A stretch of DNA of 64,000 nt from Polyodon spathula (GCF_017654505.1 NC_054538.1:23774283-23838282); one strand, 5' to 3'. Shown: positions 12,205 to 24,686, numbered from the stretch's first letter. The notes: a model not told the origin generated them from the sequence alone. Translations and numbers: made by a program.

Positions 12205-14599
12205 TTAAATACAATAAGAGCAGTAATTAATATTATTGTTTCTCTTTCTTCCCCCCTCCACCTTCCTCTTCCTTAATACGTTTTGTAAACTAGTGTATAA
12301 TTAATAGGCCTAATTCCCACAGTCCATTTAGATCCCAAAACATGCAAAGGCATTGTAATTTAATGCAAGGTGAAGCAGCAAAGATAGGTTTTAAAATAAT
12401 TAGGTGCTGGTTGGATATTCAAAAAAAAAAAAAAAAAACAACAAAAATACACTTTGACCCTTCATTTCATGAGTTACACATTCATGTGCATACACTTATC
12501 TACACAGATATATGCACACAAAATAAAGGTATAGTACTAAACACATTTCAAGCTGTCAGTTTTGATCCGAGTTAGTGAAGGTAATCGTATATAATGATAC
12601 AGCAAGACCGTACTGATCGCAATACCGCTATTTAACTAGCTAAAGAAATAAAATTAAAAACTTTGAGACACCGGTCTTCATTTCTGACTATTTAAGGAAA
12701 AAAAGGAAAAAAAGAAAAAAATACTGCAGGCTTTTACAATACCGAAGATTGACAAAACTCTGACGGTTTTGCTTGTTATCTCCTCATTAACTGGTCGTTT
12801 GGGAGTTCAAAGCGATACACAAAAGTTTTAGTAATGTTTAAGGAGACTTTTTTTATGTAAAAATTTACAGATATGTCTGGGCTGCCTTAAAAGCATATTA
12901 ACCTAGCCTTCTCCATAGGAACTGCCAAGACATGGATTTGTGCGCCGGTGGTATGGCATGTATGAGTAATGCTGCTGCTGCATCAATACGCAAAAATCAA
13001 AGATAAAATTTAAAGGCCACTCATAAATATATTAAATCTGACTGATGAGGACATCACACAACGCTTCATAGTAAATTGTGCAGCAATATTAGATTTGTGC
13101 AAGATACAAAAAAATGACTTGGAAAGCCGACAGCCAGAAGCCACACATTATCTGTACATATGAAAATACACCATCAATGGCATTGGGATTTTATGCAGCA
13201 GGGACTTTTCAAAGAGCCATGTCCTGTGTACTGTATCAGGTAACCAATCCGTAGGTTTCTAAGGCAGCTAATTATATCCCCCTGACCAACAATAGCAGCG
13301 ACAAAACAAATGCACATTTTATAATATAAGTGGATTTCCATCAGTGCTGCGGGCAATTGACTGCACACACGTGGTACTGCGGACACCTTCTGAAGTTAAT
13401 TTGTCACAGAGGTTGTATAACACAGCAGGTGTGTAAATCAGCAACTTGTTCATTAACATGTGATGTCTCACTAGACCCAATATCAAGTTTTTTTTTTTGG
13501 AAAAAAACACAGTGCATGACATGCCCGTCTCTATTATACCTAAGATAAACAACATCTGGAACGAAAGGACAACGCTTTCTCTACTGACTTACAGATTTTG
13601 TGAATCATTGCACACTGGGGATGGGGGAAAGGTGCATAATGAATAATAAGGAATGACAGGATTTGCAGCATATTTTAGAAACATATTTATGTAGGATTAA
13701 TGGTTACAAGACAAATATACAACTTGGCTTTTTAAATAAATGTTTCCCCAGAGCCTGACGCAATTGTGAAAAATAGGTGTTTTTCAGCGGGTTCCTATCA
13801 TTCGTAAAACCTGACTATCTTTTGAAACTGTTGTATCCTTGTAGTTCATGATGATTGTCGATCGGTTTTCGTCTTTTTTCCCTGGGAGAATATCATCTGC
13901 CTGTTACTCCCTGTCAATTATACATTTTCTTTTCACTGACTGAATCCTAAATTGAGCGATTGTACCGACGAATTTAATTGCTCACCGAATTCCACTATTT
14001 TAGGGGATCTTGTTTGTGTATTGTTTCAATTTTCCGAAAAATATTTTGTTTGGTAAAAATGTTTACCACAACACTGAAATGCCGACACTTTTGAGTATAG
14101 AGGCCACCGTGAATAATAACAAAGCAGTAATCATGACATTTTTAGCTATGTACCACAAGAAAGTAATTTAATGCAGTTGTGCAACACTGGCATTTTTTGT
14201 GCTAAAAATGTCTTGTGCAAAATGCTTTTTCAGGTTTCCATTCAGTCTGTTTATTTTACTCGAGAAAACACAACTTTTCACTGACGACATGAGAATGAAG
14301 GGGAAAGGTGGGGGTTGATTTGAAAATTAGCTATGCGTAAAGTTCTATTGCTGTTTTCGCAGACGGCTCATGAAAATGTTGTTTCTATGCACATACAGAG
14401 AACTGGTACACAAGAGAATCGGAGCTGCGATTTCTAAATACCTAGTTCCTGGTTGTTTAATAATATCTTTTACTGCTCTTGCCCAAGTAGTTTTTAAATG
14501 TCATTAGTGGGGTGTCATGTTATTAGTAGTCAGTACTGTTTCAGCTAATTTATCTTACGACAAATTAATTAAAAATGAACTCGGAGGTATAAAACTGAC

Positions 14600-15060
14600 C
14601 AACAGGTATTGCAGGTATTGCAGATCACCATGGCTGAAAACCGGCAGAGACGTTATATACTGTATATTTCCCTTTCATTCAGGCAATACAGCACATTAGG
14701 TGATGCTGCGTATACTACTTCCCTGGCTTATGAAACCCTGTCTGTCCTGACGGTTGACAGCTGCAGAGGAATCATTCAACGCCACGCTTGGGCAAATATG
14801 GGTAGTGGGTACTTGAATGGTGGCAAATACTGATGAAGCAGACTGAAGTGCAGCGTGAGTTTGTTCCCAAAATTGACACTGCCTGCTGTATCCTGCACAA
14901 ACTTGTCAACAACAAAATGAGGTGTCAATTTTAAGACAGACAAGGAAGGGGAAGGTTGCCTCAGCCGCCAATTTCAATTGGACAGCAACGATCTGAGGAG
15001 GCTCGGGCTGTCAGAGATTCTCTCCTTTCTTTTAAGTTGTGCTGGATTTACTGTTGTGTT
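14600..15060 (+). pseudogene. Harbinger/DDE_4 transposase C-terminal remnant
   Basis: The plus strand contains LGDAAYTTSLAYETL at 14696-14740 and VPKIDTACCILHK at 14863-14901. A third piece, near 14990-15030, resembles the R-x-V-R-D-x-L-L tail (RAVRDSLLSF). In Harbinger (HARBI1-like, DDE_4) nucleases the order LGDPAYPLLPWLM ... VP.I..ACCVLHN ... R..L..YL is conserved, with the Asp of LGD as the second catalytic acidic residue. The spacing between the first two motifs is shorter than usual, which implies a deletion. The conserved frame carries stops, so the copy is non-functional. No N-terminal half was recognised upstream. Confidence 0.5.
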
Positions 15061-16084
15061 AAATATTAATGATGTAAACAAATAAAACACAATCAATATG
15101 TTCATTTGCAATATTATTTGGTCAGTTCTGAGAGAGCATCAACAACTTGTTGGTATATATGTTTTGTTGCGCTGTTTTGGGTGATCGAGGTGGCTCATGG
15201 CATCCAGTTCACCAACTATTTTATTAACGTGGAGGGCGGACACACATAGCTGGGATCAAAAAAAGCACAGAACTTAATTCAGGTACAGACATTTAAGCAG
15301 CTCACTTGCTCTTTGTGTTTACCTTTAATATAGTTTTTACAGCAAGGGTATTCTCAAATAGCTGCTTTAATACTATAACAAGTGTACACCGCAGTTCAAG
15401 TAGTTGTATACAGAGCTGTAAACCCACTTGAGATATACAGCATGACAGGACAGACACACAGCAAAAAACAACAACAACAAAAAAATGCTGCCTGCATTAT
15501 CATTAAGGTGAAAAACACCACCTCTAATCATAAAACCACACACTTTCTGCCATCTTGGAACCCACAGTAACAACTGACCTGTTCCCTTGCAATATTTAGA
15601 GCTGTGTCACATAAGGACAAACAAGCTCATTTACATCTTCATGTGAAATGTCGGTTTCCATGTGAAAATGGGTGTGGTTTTCCCGTGTTTTTCGTCATTT
15701 ACACGAATAAATGAGATTATCCCTCTTTGGCTGTTTGTTTTTTTCATTCACAAACCTGATTCACACAAGTAATTCTCCCAAAAGTGCATGCGCATTGCCA
15801 CGTCACATATAAATAGCCCCGCATGGAAACTGGCCCAATGATTACCCTGTCATGGTCACGCAGCTAGCGACCTATGGACCGGGGGATGGTCAAGGTGATG
15901 ATTTCAGTAGGATGTGTACCTTCCAGGCCCTCAGGAACACCAATGATGATGTAGTCGCCGACTATTTTTCTGATCATCCATCTTGCCCTTTTAAGGTCCT
16001 GTTCTCAGTCTCCAGAACCATGCATCAGGCCTCTATTCCACGTCCCCCAGCCTCTGACATAATGTAGCGACTTAGTTCTGAATT

Positions 16085-16088
16085 GCAG

Positions 16089-16150
<62 letters not shown>

Positions 16151-16568
16151 TTCTTAGCAGACACCCTTATCCAGGACAACTTACAGTTGATACAAAATAT
16201 CATATTACAAATTACCACATTACAGATAATAGCAGTGATAAAGTACAGTAAAATCAGTAGAAATAAAGAATACAGTAAATAATTACATTAAAGCGTGAAT
16301 CTGACTAAGAGCATTTAAACTTACAATAAAAATATTTGCTTATAAGATTAAATTCCATTAAGAGCACATAGTAAGTATAATAAATGGATAAGAATGATTT
16401 GAAATAAGAGCAATTACAAAAAACGTGAACATGGATACCTTTAAGAGCAAAATCAAGTACAAGATGCAGAAAATAGTTATAATTAAGAGCAGTTACAGAG
16501 GACTTAAATTCAGCATGCAGCGTCGAACCGTGCAAATTCAAAGCGGATTGTGTTCTGCAATTTGGCAA
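16085..16568 (-). pseudogene. L2-clade LINE 3' end with tail and (TTA)n array
   Basis: Read on the minus strand, 16568-16300 is homologous to the 3' region of the L2 copy at 3834-4112; both contain 'tgctcttaattataact' and 'gcaaatatttttattgt'. It continues to TGTAAGTTGTCCTGGATAAG and GGTGTCTGCTAAG, then an ATA-type array. That terminal motif is the common 3' tail of fish L2-type LINEs and of SINEs that borrow it. The tail is present here but missing from the 3182 copy. Confidence 0.75.
16092..16150. repeat. (TTA)n microsatellite at a LINE tail
   Basis: About 20 TTA units directly continue the 3' tail of the antisense L2 copy, as expected if the array grew from the LINE's own 3' repeats. Confidence 0.95.
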
Positions 16569-17635
16569 ACTTGGAGGTGGAGTCGATGCCTCAGGGTCGT
16601 GCAGCCATGTTATCCTCAGCCAGAGGAATCGTAAGAGTCAGAAGAGGTCAAATTTGTCGTAGCTCGCTTACTTTTGGATTTTGACAATGCAGGAGGGTAT
16701 TAGGACAGATTAACCATACTGTTCAGTGTTAAGCTACTATTTAAAAAAATAACTGGGACCAAAAGTGTGCTAAAAACTAGCATCCTGCAAGAGCTTCATT
16801 TTGCATCTCTCCTCCTTGGATCTGTTATATTTCTGATGAAACCAAACACGTTGCATGCCTAAGGGCGGTCAAGGAATCAATATTCCATTGTTTTAACTAG
16901 CTTTTATTATCTATAAAACATAATGATTTAACTTCCATTTCCTGCTATGCCAAGTCATCTTTTTAAAACCTTAAGATGAAGCATTCAGCACAGCATAGAA
17001 CCGTAATTTCTTACAGCTTTAATAGAATAATATTCTTCTATTCTCTCTGCTATGTCAAAATTACTTTTGCTTGATACTGTATGTGGGGGAAAAAAATCCC
17101 TTCAATATTGCTGAGACGTTTTGTGTGGCTGTTATTCACATGAGAGAAAAATTTTCTATAAATGAAGTGAGTTAAAAAAAAAAAAAACTATAAAAGATCA
17201 GATATGCTATGTTACGGCAATTACACAAATCAATTTGCATATCTGAAAATTGTTCATGAAAAGAATGAAGGTAGACAATTAGCAAGAATAAAGTAATGTA
17301 ACATTCATACATCACCAAGATAAACCTTTTAAAAGGTCCAAGGGTCTGGCCTGTCAATTGAGATTTTTAATTTTCAGCGAACAATATATATATACATATA
17401 TTTTTTTTTTCACTTTAATTCAGCTCCACTGTCTTAGAATGGAAAACTGTGGAGTAACAAATTTGATTATTTACATATCATTAGAGAGAGTGGCAGGAGT
17501 ATTAAGAAAATGAATAGCTAATAGTGTATATCTGACTGTCAGCAAGAAATGTAGGTCATTTTATTACACACTTAATAAAGGCTCAAAAAATTATAAGTAA
17601 CCCAAATTGAATTTTTTTATTACTATTCTTTTCAG

Positions 17636-17786
17636 CCAGAGAAGAAAATTTTGGGGAGCAGTTTCTGCATATGCTAATTGTTGATGGGAGACCATTGGTG
17701 AAGCTAGGTTGTGGAGGGTTTCAAGTCCTGACTGTATGGGCAAATGAAAACATCAACAGCGATCGGCTGACACCAATCACAATACA
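17636..17786 (+). CDS. eys: EYS exon, C-terminal half of a laminin G domain (part 1)
   Basis: The acceptor is TTTTCAG before 17636 and the donor is GTAAGT after 17786. The 151-bp exon is open only in frame 3, taking one base from the previous exon for its first codon. It encodes EENFGEQFLHMLIVDGRPLV, then KLGCGGFQVLTV and ENINSDRLTPITI. Alternating hydrophobic residues and the short 'DGR' turn suit the beta-sandwich of a laminin G domain. It ends with CA, which pairs with the A of the next exon to give Gln. The intron that follows is 14,180 bp. Its extent is certain at both ends by splice sites and frame; the exon before it lies outside the window or was not recognised. Confidence 0.9.
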
Positions 17787-19833
17787 GTAAGTACAGAGCA
17801 GTTACACTCTAATCTTTCAGGACTATACATCTGAGTATTATAAAAAGCTGTTCAGAATTCTGTCAATTATGTGGTACATAAGAACCAGTGAAATATTACA
17901 TAAAATATGCTGATGTAGTGCCTTGGCTACAGCTATCGATTAAGTGCTAAACACAAAGTATAACACTGAGGTTTAAAAATATGTAAAAGTTCATGGCGGT
18001 CAGAAGTTAAGATGGTGTACTAAGACTAAAGCTGATAAGTCTGCAATAAAAGAAGGTCAAAGTGAATAGCACAACATTGATCGTGGCAATTTACATAGAA
18101 TGATGGATTTCCCTTAAACATTCCAAATGAATATTAATTGGTGTATTTAATACATTATCCTCTCTAACTTTTTTTTTATCACTGGAATCATTGTAATAGA
18201 GGACAATAGCCTGCAAATAAACCTGTATGATGCAACCACCTTGTATTAATGGGATCCAGGGGGGGCAACATAAAGGTAAACACCACAACGTTCATTACAA
18301 AGCATAGTCTGAAGTCTAAATTGCATTGTTGACTCCTTTTTATGTGTACTAGAAAACAGTTCAGAATTACAGTGCATATTGTATTTAGGAATGTGTTGGA
18401 ATAGACACCCACAAAGGCCCAGAGTATTATTATGACGGCAACATTATTTTGTAGGTAGAAGCTTGTGTGTAAACATTTGCTACAACACTCTCCACTAATT
18501 ATGAATGCCAAATGTCAGCAACTCAAGAAGCAAAGTGTGACAACATTGCTAACTATCGATAATAGTAAATGGGAGGTTATGACTACCAGATACATATGGT
18601 TTATTAAGTCATTTTACTTTTAGTTGTCTCAAATAAGCTTTGTAGACAAATTCACTTAGACTTTAAGTTACTGTCCAGCTTTCAAATCTTCATTACAAAA
18701 TGTCATGTGATTAGGTGACCTCACCTCAACTCTAACTGTTAGCTCTCAATATACTGTACAAAACAGTAAGGTATATGATGTGACCTGTTTAGGACCAAAG
18801 CGTATTAGTATGACATGGCTTTTAAAAAAAAAACAAAAATCCCTTTCATTGCACCGTAACAGATTTTTTTTGCAAATACAAGCCAAAGTACAAAAAAAAG
18901 CAACATTGTGTGCCAAGATGATTGACAGCTGAGTATCCTAAAGAGCTCACCAGATTGGTCTTATATTGCAGACCTGTGTTATTTCCTTTTATTTGTCTTG
19001 TGTGTGGATTGATTGATCTTGGGACAATGTTAATGTACTGTCATTGATCTGATATCTATATATTTGCTTATATGTCATTTTCATGCAGATACCTTCAGTT
19101 TAGTCAAACAGATACCAGCTGTTCAGAGTAATACCTCAGAGCTACATAGTTCAAACTTGAGGCATCAACTAAAGTAGATGTCCATCCACATTTTACCCAT
19201 CTGTTTTATTATATTGTCACGGTCAATGGTAGCATAGAAGTTACATTATTTGCTTTAAACAGTAATGTAGATGTAGATACAAAAATAACAGAGTTAGGAG
19301 TTTAGAGGAACAGGGGCAACTGGATGCAAACAAAGGAGCATATGATGTTCAGGCTAAAAGCTATCCCAGTTAAACCAAGGTGCATGTCCTGGTGTATAAT
19401 TAAATACCTGCTGGAGATGCTGTTTTCTATGTATACCTGTCTGTTATGTCAAAGGTGTTCAGAATAGACAATACCAGGGGATAAGGCATTAAGCAGGAGT
19501 TCTTTGCAATAACATCATTATGTCCTTGCATGCACCTTCATAGAGTCAAAAGATTAACCATAGGAAATCTCTTCACTTGATAAGCATGCTGCTTGTGTGT
19601 GGTGTTAAGTGATTAGTGTGGTAGCTCAATACGTTGGTTCATGTCATGATTCTTTAATTTGTAATAATTGCTCCTTGGCTGTCCTCTTTACAAGAAAGGT
19701 CATCTTGATTTCTGCTGGTTAAGTATAATAATCCATTTGTACTGTGCCTTTGTGCGTTAGTCTTTTTAAGGTGATTCTGCATCCAAGCTTTGATATTTGA
19801 CTCCTTTGGTCAAATAAAGAACATCATAGTAGA

Positions 19834-19965
19834 TGTAAGCATAAGCGCAAAGTGATTTGCGGTGCAAAATCCCCACAATGCAGCCGTAAATCGGGTTTAG
19901 CAGCTGTAAAGTCTGATTTTAGTGGCCACTTAAAATGCATCGTATGTAAAGAATGGTGTTCACAT
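19834..19965 (+). repeat. Unnamed interspersed repeat, copy 1
   Basis: Shares 'gcaaagtgatttg', then 'gcaaaa', 'cccaca', 'tgcagcc' and a distal 'aaagt.tgcatc.tgtaa' block, in the same order, with 37945-38060. The family is not recognised. Confidence 0.55.
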
Positions 19966-20549
19966 GCCATTCTGTACCTGCTATCAAATTTGACTTTGCC
20001 ATTAATCCATTAAAATTATATTGAAATGCATTAAAATGAAGAAAAGAGCATGGAATTGGACGGGATCTGGACACTATTATAATGTGATGTAAGGATTTTG
20101 TCTTTTACAAAGGCAATTGCTGACCCTCCAAAAACTTTACACCTCTTCTTACAAGGTGCAAACCATTGTAGAAATGAGTAATTAAGAGCTGTATAAAACT
20201 CCCTATCCCTGCTCATGTGAATGTTCTGTATTCTCTGCACAAGTTAGCCTCTGGTTCCTTTCAGACCACAGTTGGAATGTCTGGAAGGCTAGCCCAATCA
20301 ATGTTCCCTCTATTTTTTTTTTTTTGTACTGAGCGGACTACAAACTTCTCTGAGCACTACTTTTCTGTCATAGTTAATATAAACTGCCCTACTAAATAAT
20401 GATCACCAGCAAACGTGATTGTCAGTAAATGCAACACATGCAACAAATAAACTTGAAAATATCAGCAAGAACAAGCACTATAAATGTTCAAGATTGTAAA
20501 TAAACTAAGGTTTTAACATTGACAGACCACACTTTCCATCTTTTCAGCA

Positions 20550-21180
20550 CCTTCCTATTAATTACCAAACCATAAAGGCCAGTTTTGTGAAGCACCCGGG
20601 CTATTGTTGCCGTACGCAGTGTCACCCAGCTCAGCCGTGGAAGACTGTAACTCCTTTAGAGTTAACATATGCCTCTTGGTGGCCACCCTGACTAGTGCCC
20701 TTCTTGCCCGGATACTCAGTTTTTCAGGACGGCCTGTTCTGGACAGATTCACAGTTGTGCCATATTCTCTCCATTTCTTAATAGTGGATTTTACTGTGCT
20801 CTGGGGGATATTCAATGCCTTGGAAATCTTCTCATATCCTACCTGATTGGTACTTTTGAAGAACCTTATTCTGGATTTGCTTTGAATGTTCCTTCATCTT
20901 CATGATGTAGTTTTTGTTAGGAAATGTACTAACCAACTGTGGGACCTCCCAGAGACAGGCGTATTGAACCTGAAATCATGTGAAACACCTTAATTGCACA
21001 CAGGTGGACCCCATTCAACTAATTGTGTTACTTCTAAAGACAATTGGTTGCACCAGAGCTTATTTAGGTGTGTCATAGCAAAGGGGGTGAATACTTATGT
21101 AATCAATTATTTTCTGTTTTATATTTGTAATTAATTTAGAACAATTTGTAGATTTTATTTTTCACGTTGCTACAGTTCTG
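20550..21180 (-). pseudogene. Tc1/mariner transposon, N-terminal transposase and terminal region
   Basis: The minus strand from about 20890 encodes the paired DNA-binding domain of a Tc1-like transposase. A frameshifted start is followed by NIPQSTVKSTIKKWREYG, NLSRTGRPEKLS and RRALVRVATKRHMLTLKELQ, the second helix-turn-helix with the linker GRP motif. After about 85 residues the frame is truncated near 20558, so the catalytic DDE domain is absent. On the right (minus-strand upstream), 20935-21125 resembles the 5' flank and inverted repeat of fish Tc1 elements, including 'ggtgaatacttatg'. The outermost CACTGTA end was not identified. Dead copy. Confidence 0.85.
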
Positions 21181-21301
21181 CATTCTGAAATGGGTGTGTA
21201 TGTGTTGAAGTGTACATGTATATCCATTTCTACAGCACCGGTGGATCATGATGATGCAAAGAGTGCAAAATCTATGATGCATAACTATATAATAAGAAAT
21301 G

Positions 21302-21500
21302 AAGGGCCTCATTTACGAAAGGGCACTAAATTTGGAGTTAGCACGCACGTAAAGTAGTGAGCCTAACTTGTGCGATAAATCAAAATTTACTGACCAATTT
21401 ACTAACAGATATAACACTAAAATATGTGCACAGTATTTGGCTATTTTACACACCATACTCTACATCGCGATAATTTAATGTGCACGATAATGCCCAAAAC
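21302..21500 (+). mobile_element. MITE-like end, Harbinger-type terminus
   Basis: Starts with GGGCCTCATTTACGAAAGGG and is homologous, through 'aaatttactg..c..tttactaacaga', to the reverse complement of 53880-54079. It therefore belongs to the same non-autonomous family as the element at 53246-54079. No matching right end was identified here, so it is probably truncated. Confidence 0.55.
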
Positions 21501-21710
21501 TTACCCGTGACCACTTTGATATGAAAAGCCCCAGCAGTCCAGGTGTATCTTTTAGTCAGTAGCTTATTGTAAAGGTGGAGCTGGCTTACTTTGACTGAAA
21601 ATGAGCAATCAACAGACACAGCACTCCGCAGGGGACAGGCAGAGGCAACGTAAAGTGAAACTGCACTGCTTACTTTTTAATTTAATACATGTAGGGTCAC
21701 AGAACTATAT

Positions 21711-21750
21711 GTAGGGTGACCAGATATCAAGAGTGAAAAATCGGGGCACT
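21711..21750 (+). mobile_element. Possible MITE end (GGTGACCAGAT type)
   Basis: TAGGGTGACCAGATATC followed by 'aaaaatcggggcac' resembles the end of a widespread vertebrate non-autonomous DNA element. Only one end is visible. Confidence 0.35.
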
Positions 21751-22418
21751 TTCAGTTGGTGAGGGGAGGAAAAAAACTTTGTGAATTACTGCACAACGCA
21801 AGCGACGCAAACTACGTATCTTTCTTCTGTAGACAGGCTTTTTTTATTCCTTCACCTTCCCGTGTGCATTGCACTTAGGCAAAAACTAAAACTTACAGAA
21901 ATATAATTTAAAAAAAAAAAGTACTCCAAGGCGGTAACTTTCTGGTTTACTGTTCAGATGACAGCGATGTTTTAATCAGCCTATCAGTACATCTGTACTG
22001 GCTTTTCTGTGACCTGCTGCACTGTGCATAGCAGGTGGGACACAGGCAGTGCTGCATTGTTTAGATTTAGGTTGCTAAAATCTAGTTTACTAAAGTTAGA
22101 ATTTTTTTTAAGTGATTCTATTAGATGTGATGTTAAACAGCAGTTACAGTGTGATTTTACCACAGTTCCAATGTGTATTATTGTTCCTGCAGCACTGAAC
22201 GAGTGTTTTTGAGAATGTAAAAGGTAGGTCCAATAGCAAGAGGTTAAACATTTCATAGATTATTTGTTTAAATGCTCATTCACCTTGTATTACTGAGTGA
22301 CAAGTTTTTATTTTGTTTTTAGTTTGTATTGACTAGTAACATTGGATGCTCTGCTGCGTTTGTAAAACTATTGTCACATTGTTTTAATAAAACAACATCA
22401 ATCCGTTTGGTGTGTATT

Positions 22419-22502
22419 CTGGGAGCTGTAGTTCAAACAGGAGCATGTGTGTATGTGATTGCATTGTTTACAGGCTCCCCCAGAACTACAGATCCCACAG
22501 AG
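22419..22502. promoter_or_regulatory. Inverted pair of ZNF143-like motifs
   Basis: TCTGGGAGCTGTAGTTC near 22419 and AGAACTACAGATCCCACAG near 22483 are inverted copies of an ACTACA-NN-TCCCA core. That core is the SBS/ZNF143 (Staf) recognition motif, which is also spread by repeats in vertebrates. Binding was not tested. The pair might simply be terminal repeats of a short element. Confidence 0.4.
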
Positions 22503-22720
22503 GCCTGACGTTGCATAAACACAGCTTTTCTGTCCCAACAGCAAACGGCTTGTGTAAGAAGCACACTCCTTTAGGGGCGGGATTCCTTGCAGAAAGGATT
22601 TCAAAAAGTCCCAGATGGTAGCTTGTCATCTTTTTACTATGAATAACTCGGTAACCGTTTCATATGTGGTACTTTTTAAGCCTAAATCAGAAGAGCTAAA
22701 TTTTGGGGCACAGTAGAGAG

Positions 22721-22722
22721 AA

Positions 22723-22753
<31 letters not shown>
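22721..22753. repeat. Poly(A) and (CA)n tract
   Basis: Nineteen A followed by seven CA units. It shows as an artefactual Cys/Val/Phe-rich frame on the minus strand. Confidence 0.9.
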
Positions 22754-22755
<2 letters not shown>

Positions 22756-22806
22756 TAATATTAAATAGGTACAAGAAGAACTGCCACCCGGCTTTATAGT
22801 AGTGTT

Positions 22807-22903
22807 GGGCACTGGACGCTCGTGCCCCCCCCCCCCCCCCCCCAGCTGGGCACTGGACGCTCGTGCTCCCCCCCCCCCCCCAGCTGGGCACTGGACGCTC
22901 GTG
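22807..22903 (+). repeat. Three-copy minisatellite with C-runs
   Basis: GGGCACTGGACGCTCGTG occurs at 22807, 22848 and 22886. Copies are separated by C-runs of differing length and a CAGCT joint, giving periods of 41 and 38 bases. It abuts the LTR-like module at 22904-23290. Confidence 0.9.
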
Positions 22904-23290
22904 TTTGTTAAATAACAAAAATAAAGAGTTTAAACAAAAACACACAATAAACAAAAGGGCACTATAATTCTATTTTATAACAGGAAGTACCTTGTTTACT
23001 GGCTGGTGGCATTCGTTCTTACTCTTCTCTCCTCACAACTCTCTCCTTGTCTGAGCCCGGTGTTGGCCTTTTATACTGTGGCTAGAGCCTTAATTACCCA
23101 TTAAACAATTACCTTATTAAGGTAGTGACCTTAAAGTTTCCGTTGGAATTCTTCCGTTCATTTTCTCCCTTCTATTTTTAATTACACTGAAGCTCATAAA
23201 AAATAAAAAAAAATTAAAAAAAGACTTATTTAACTCAGGACTAGGAGTAACTCGGAGCATATATTTGCGAACACCCAACACATACTCAGA
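22904..23290 (-). mobile_element. LTR-like module, copy 1
   Basis: Read on the minus strand it has an A+T-poor stretch with a TATA box (AGTATAAAAGGCC, 23066-23078). A pyrimidine/purine-mixed leader follows, and then a T-rich 3' part (22905-22955) holding tandem 'gttt' and 'tttatttttgttattt' runs. This layout is like a solo LTR (U3 promoter, R, U5). No internal retrotransposon genes, primer-binding site or clear target duplication was found. Confidence 0.4.
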
Positions 23291-24363
23291 TTACAGCTGT
23301 GTGCAGTATTTGAAGTTATAAACAGTAAATAGCAACGTCATCAACAGGTTTTAAAATTACACAAAGCCTATAATTTATAAACCAAACTGTAAACATAAAA
23401 AAACATTCTTGTAAGTGTTTAACTCTAACGTAATAAATGACAATATTTCAATAATTGTTTTTGTCACATTACAGAAGCCTGTGCTAAAATCAACACATAC
23501 AGTACCATTTGCATGTATAATTTCTCCATATTTAGATTACCATGGTCTAGAATTATAACACACCATTGTTCTGTTTAATTTCTGATCACATGTAGTAAAA
23601 GGTAGCCTATAGTATATTAACATACTAAAATTAACTATTGTATAGCATTCACACTGTATGCATTGTAAAAGACACTAGGGCCACTGAAAGGTAGCAGCTG
23701 GTTATGTCAGCATACATCTCGGGTAATGTCAGTGTTGTTCTGATGTGTTATTCACAAGAGGCCAAACAGTACAGGATCAATCAACAGCTGACGTGCACAC
23801 ATTTGTGAAATTCTGAGACTTGTTAGCAATATCGATATTCTTTGTTTAAGATTATGGAATCCATTTTTGTTAGCACTAGCTTTTTGTACTGGCATAGGCT
23901 GTGTTTTATAATTATTCCTGGTTTTACTACCACACATTTCACTATCACTACTTTACATAGATTAGACATTGTTCAAAATGAAAAGTGATAGCATTTCAGT
24001 TTTTGGAAGGGATATGCAATTTCTACACACAAACAATGTTTTATTATTATTCTGTAGCCCGACAGTTTGCATTCAGAGCACTTGTTTTCGGATCTATTAT
24101 TATTGATATTGTTGTGAATGAGACACGCGGGTCAACTGCAGTGCACCAGATGTAGTTCACTTGATGTGTCTCTCTAATGCTTGCTTGTGCGAAGCATTTA
24201 CTGCTTAAAATATTTTGCAGACACAGCTGCATTTTTCCTCCAAAATGACTAGTACATCTGAAAACTTTATTCTATACATTTCTTATGTCCGTCACGTTCG
24301 GGCAATCAGTCAGATCCATGAGAAGTATTGCATAGTAAGGTTATATATATATTTTAACATGAC

Positions 24364-24685
24364 TGCACCTCACCACCTTTAAAAGCAGGACCCAGGACAC
24401 AGAAATTGAAGTTTCAGCGCTTGGGCGTACTTTTAATAACACAAAGTAAACAAAACGAAACAAAACACCTAGCTCTGTTTTGAGCACTAACTAAACACAA
24501 CTGGAACCTAACTATAAAGCAGGACAGCTAGGCTGTTTACTTGTTATAAAAACAAAACACACAAAAAAGGCTTTCACACAGTACCTTTTTTTTTCCCTAA
24601 TAGTTGATAGCACCATCAACCGGGCCCTCCACACAGCAGCAGCCCTGAGCACACTGGCTGCTTTCTTTAATTACCCTGCACCTGG
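24364..24685 (-). mobile_element. LTR-like module, copy 2
   Basis: The minus strand has the same T-rich style as the other two modules. A series of 'gtgtgttttgttttt'-like runs leads to 'gtgttattaaaagtacgcc' and ends in 'tgtcctgggtcctgctttt'. It lies next to a TG/TA microsatellite. Assignment as a solo-LTR-like repeat is by architecture only. Confidence 0.35.
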
Positions 24686-24686
24686 C

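Larger units (their letters stand above)
1..17635 (+). other. eys: EYS intron (partial), upstream of the first visible exon
   Basis: No exon of EYS or of any other gene was recognised here. The exon that would supply the first half of the laminin G domain must lie upstream of the window or was missed. Mobile-element remnants are listed separately. Between them I see no recognisable content in about 430-1560, 4450-5630, 5680-9660, 11690-12130, 12210-14600, 15060-15850 and 16570-17635, apart from short A- or T-runs. 5210-5345 is a small stretch that is richer in G+C and CpG than its surroundings. Confidence 0.7.
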
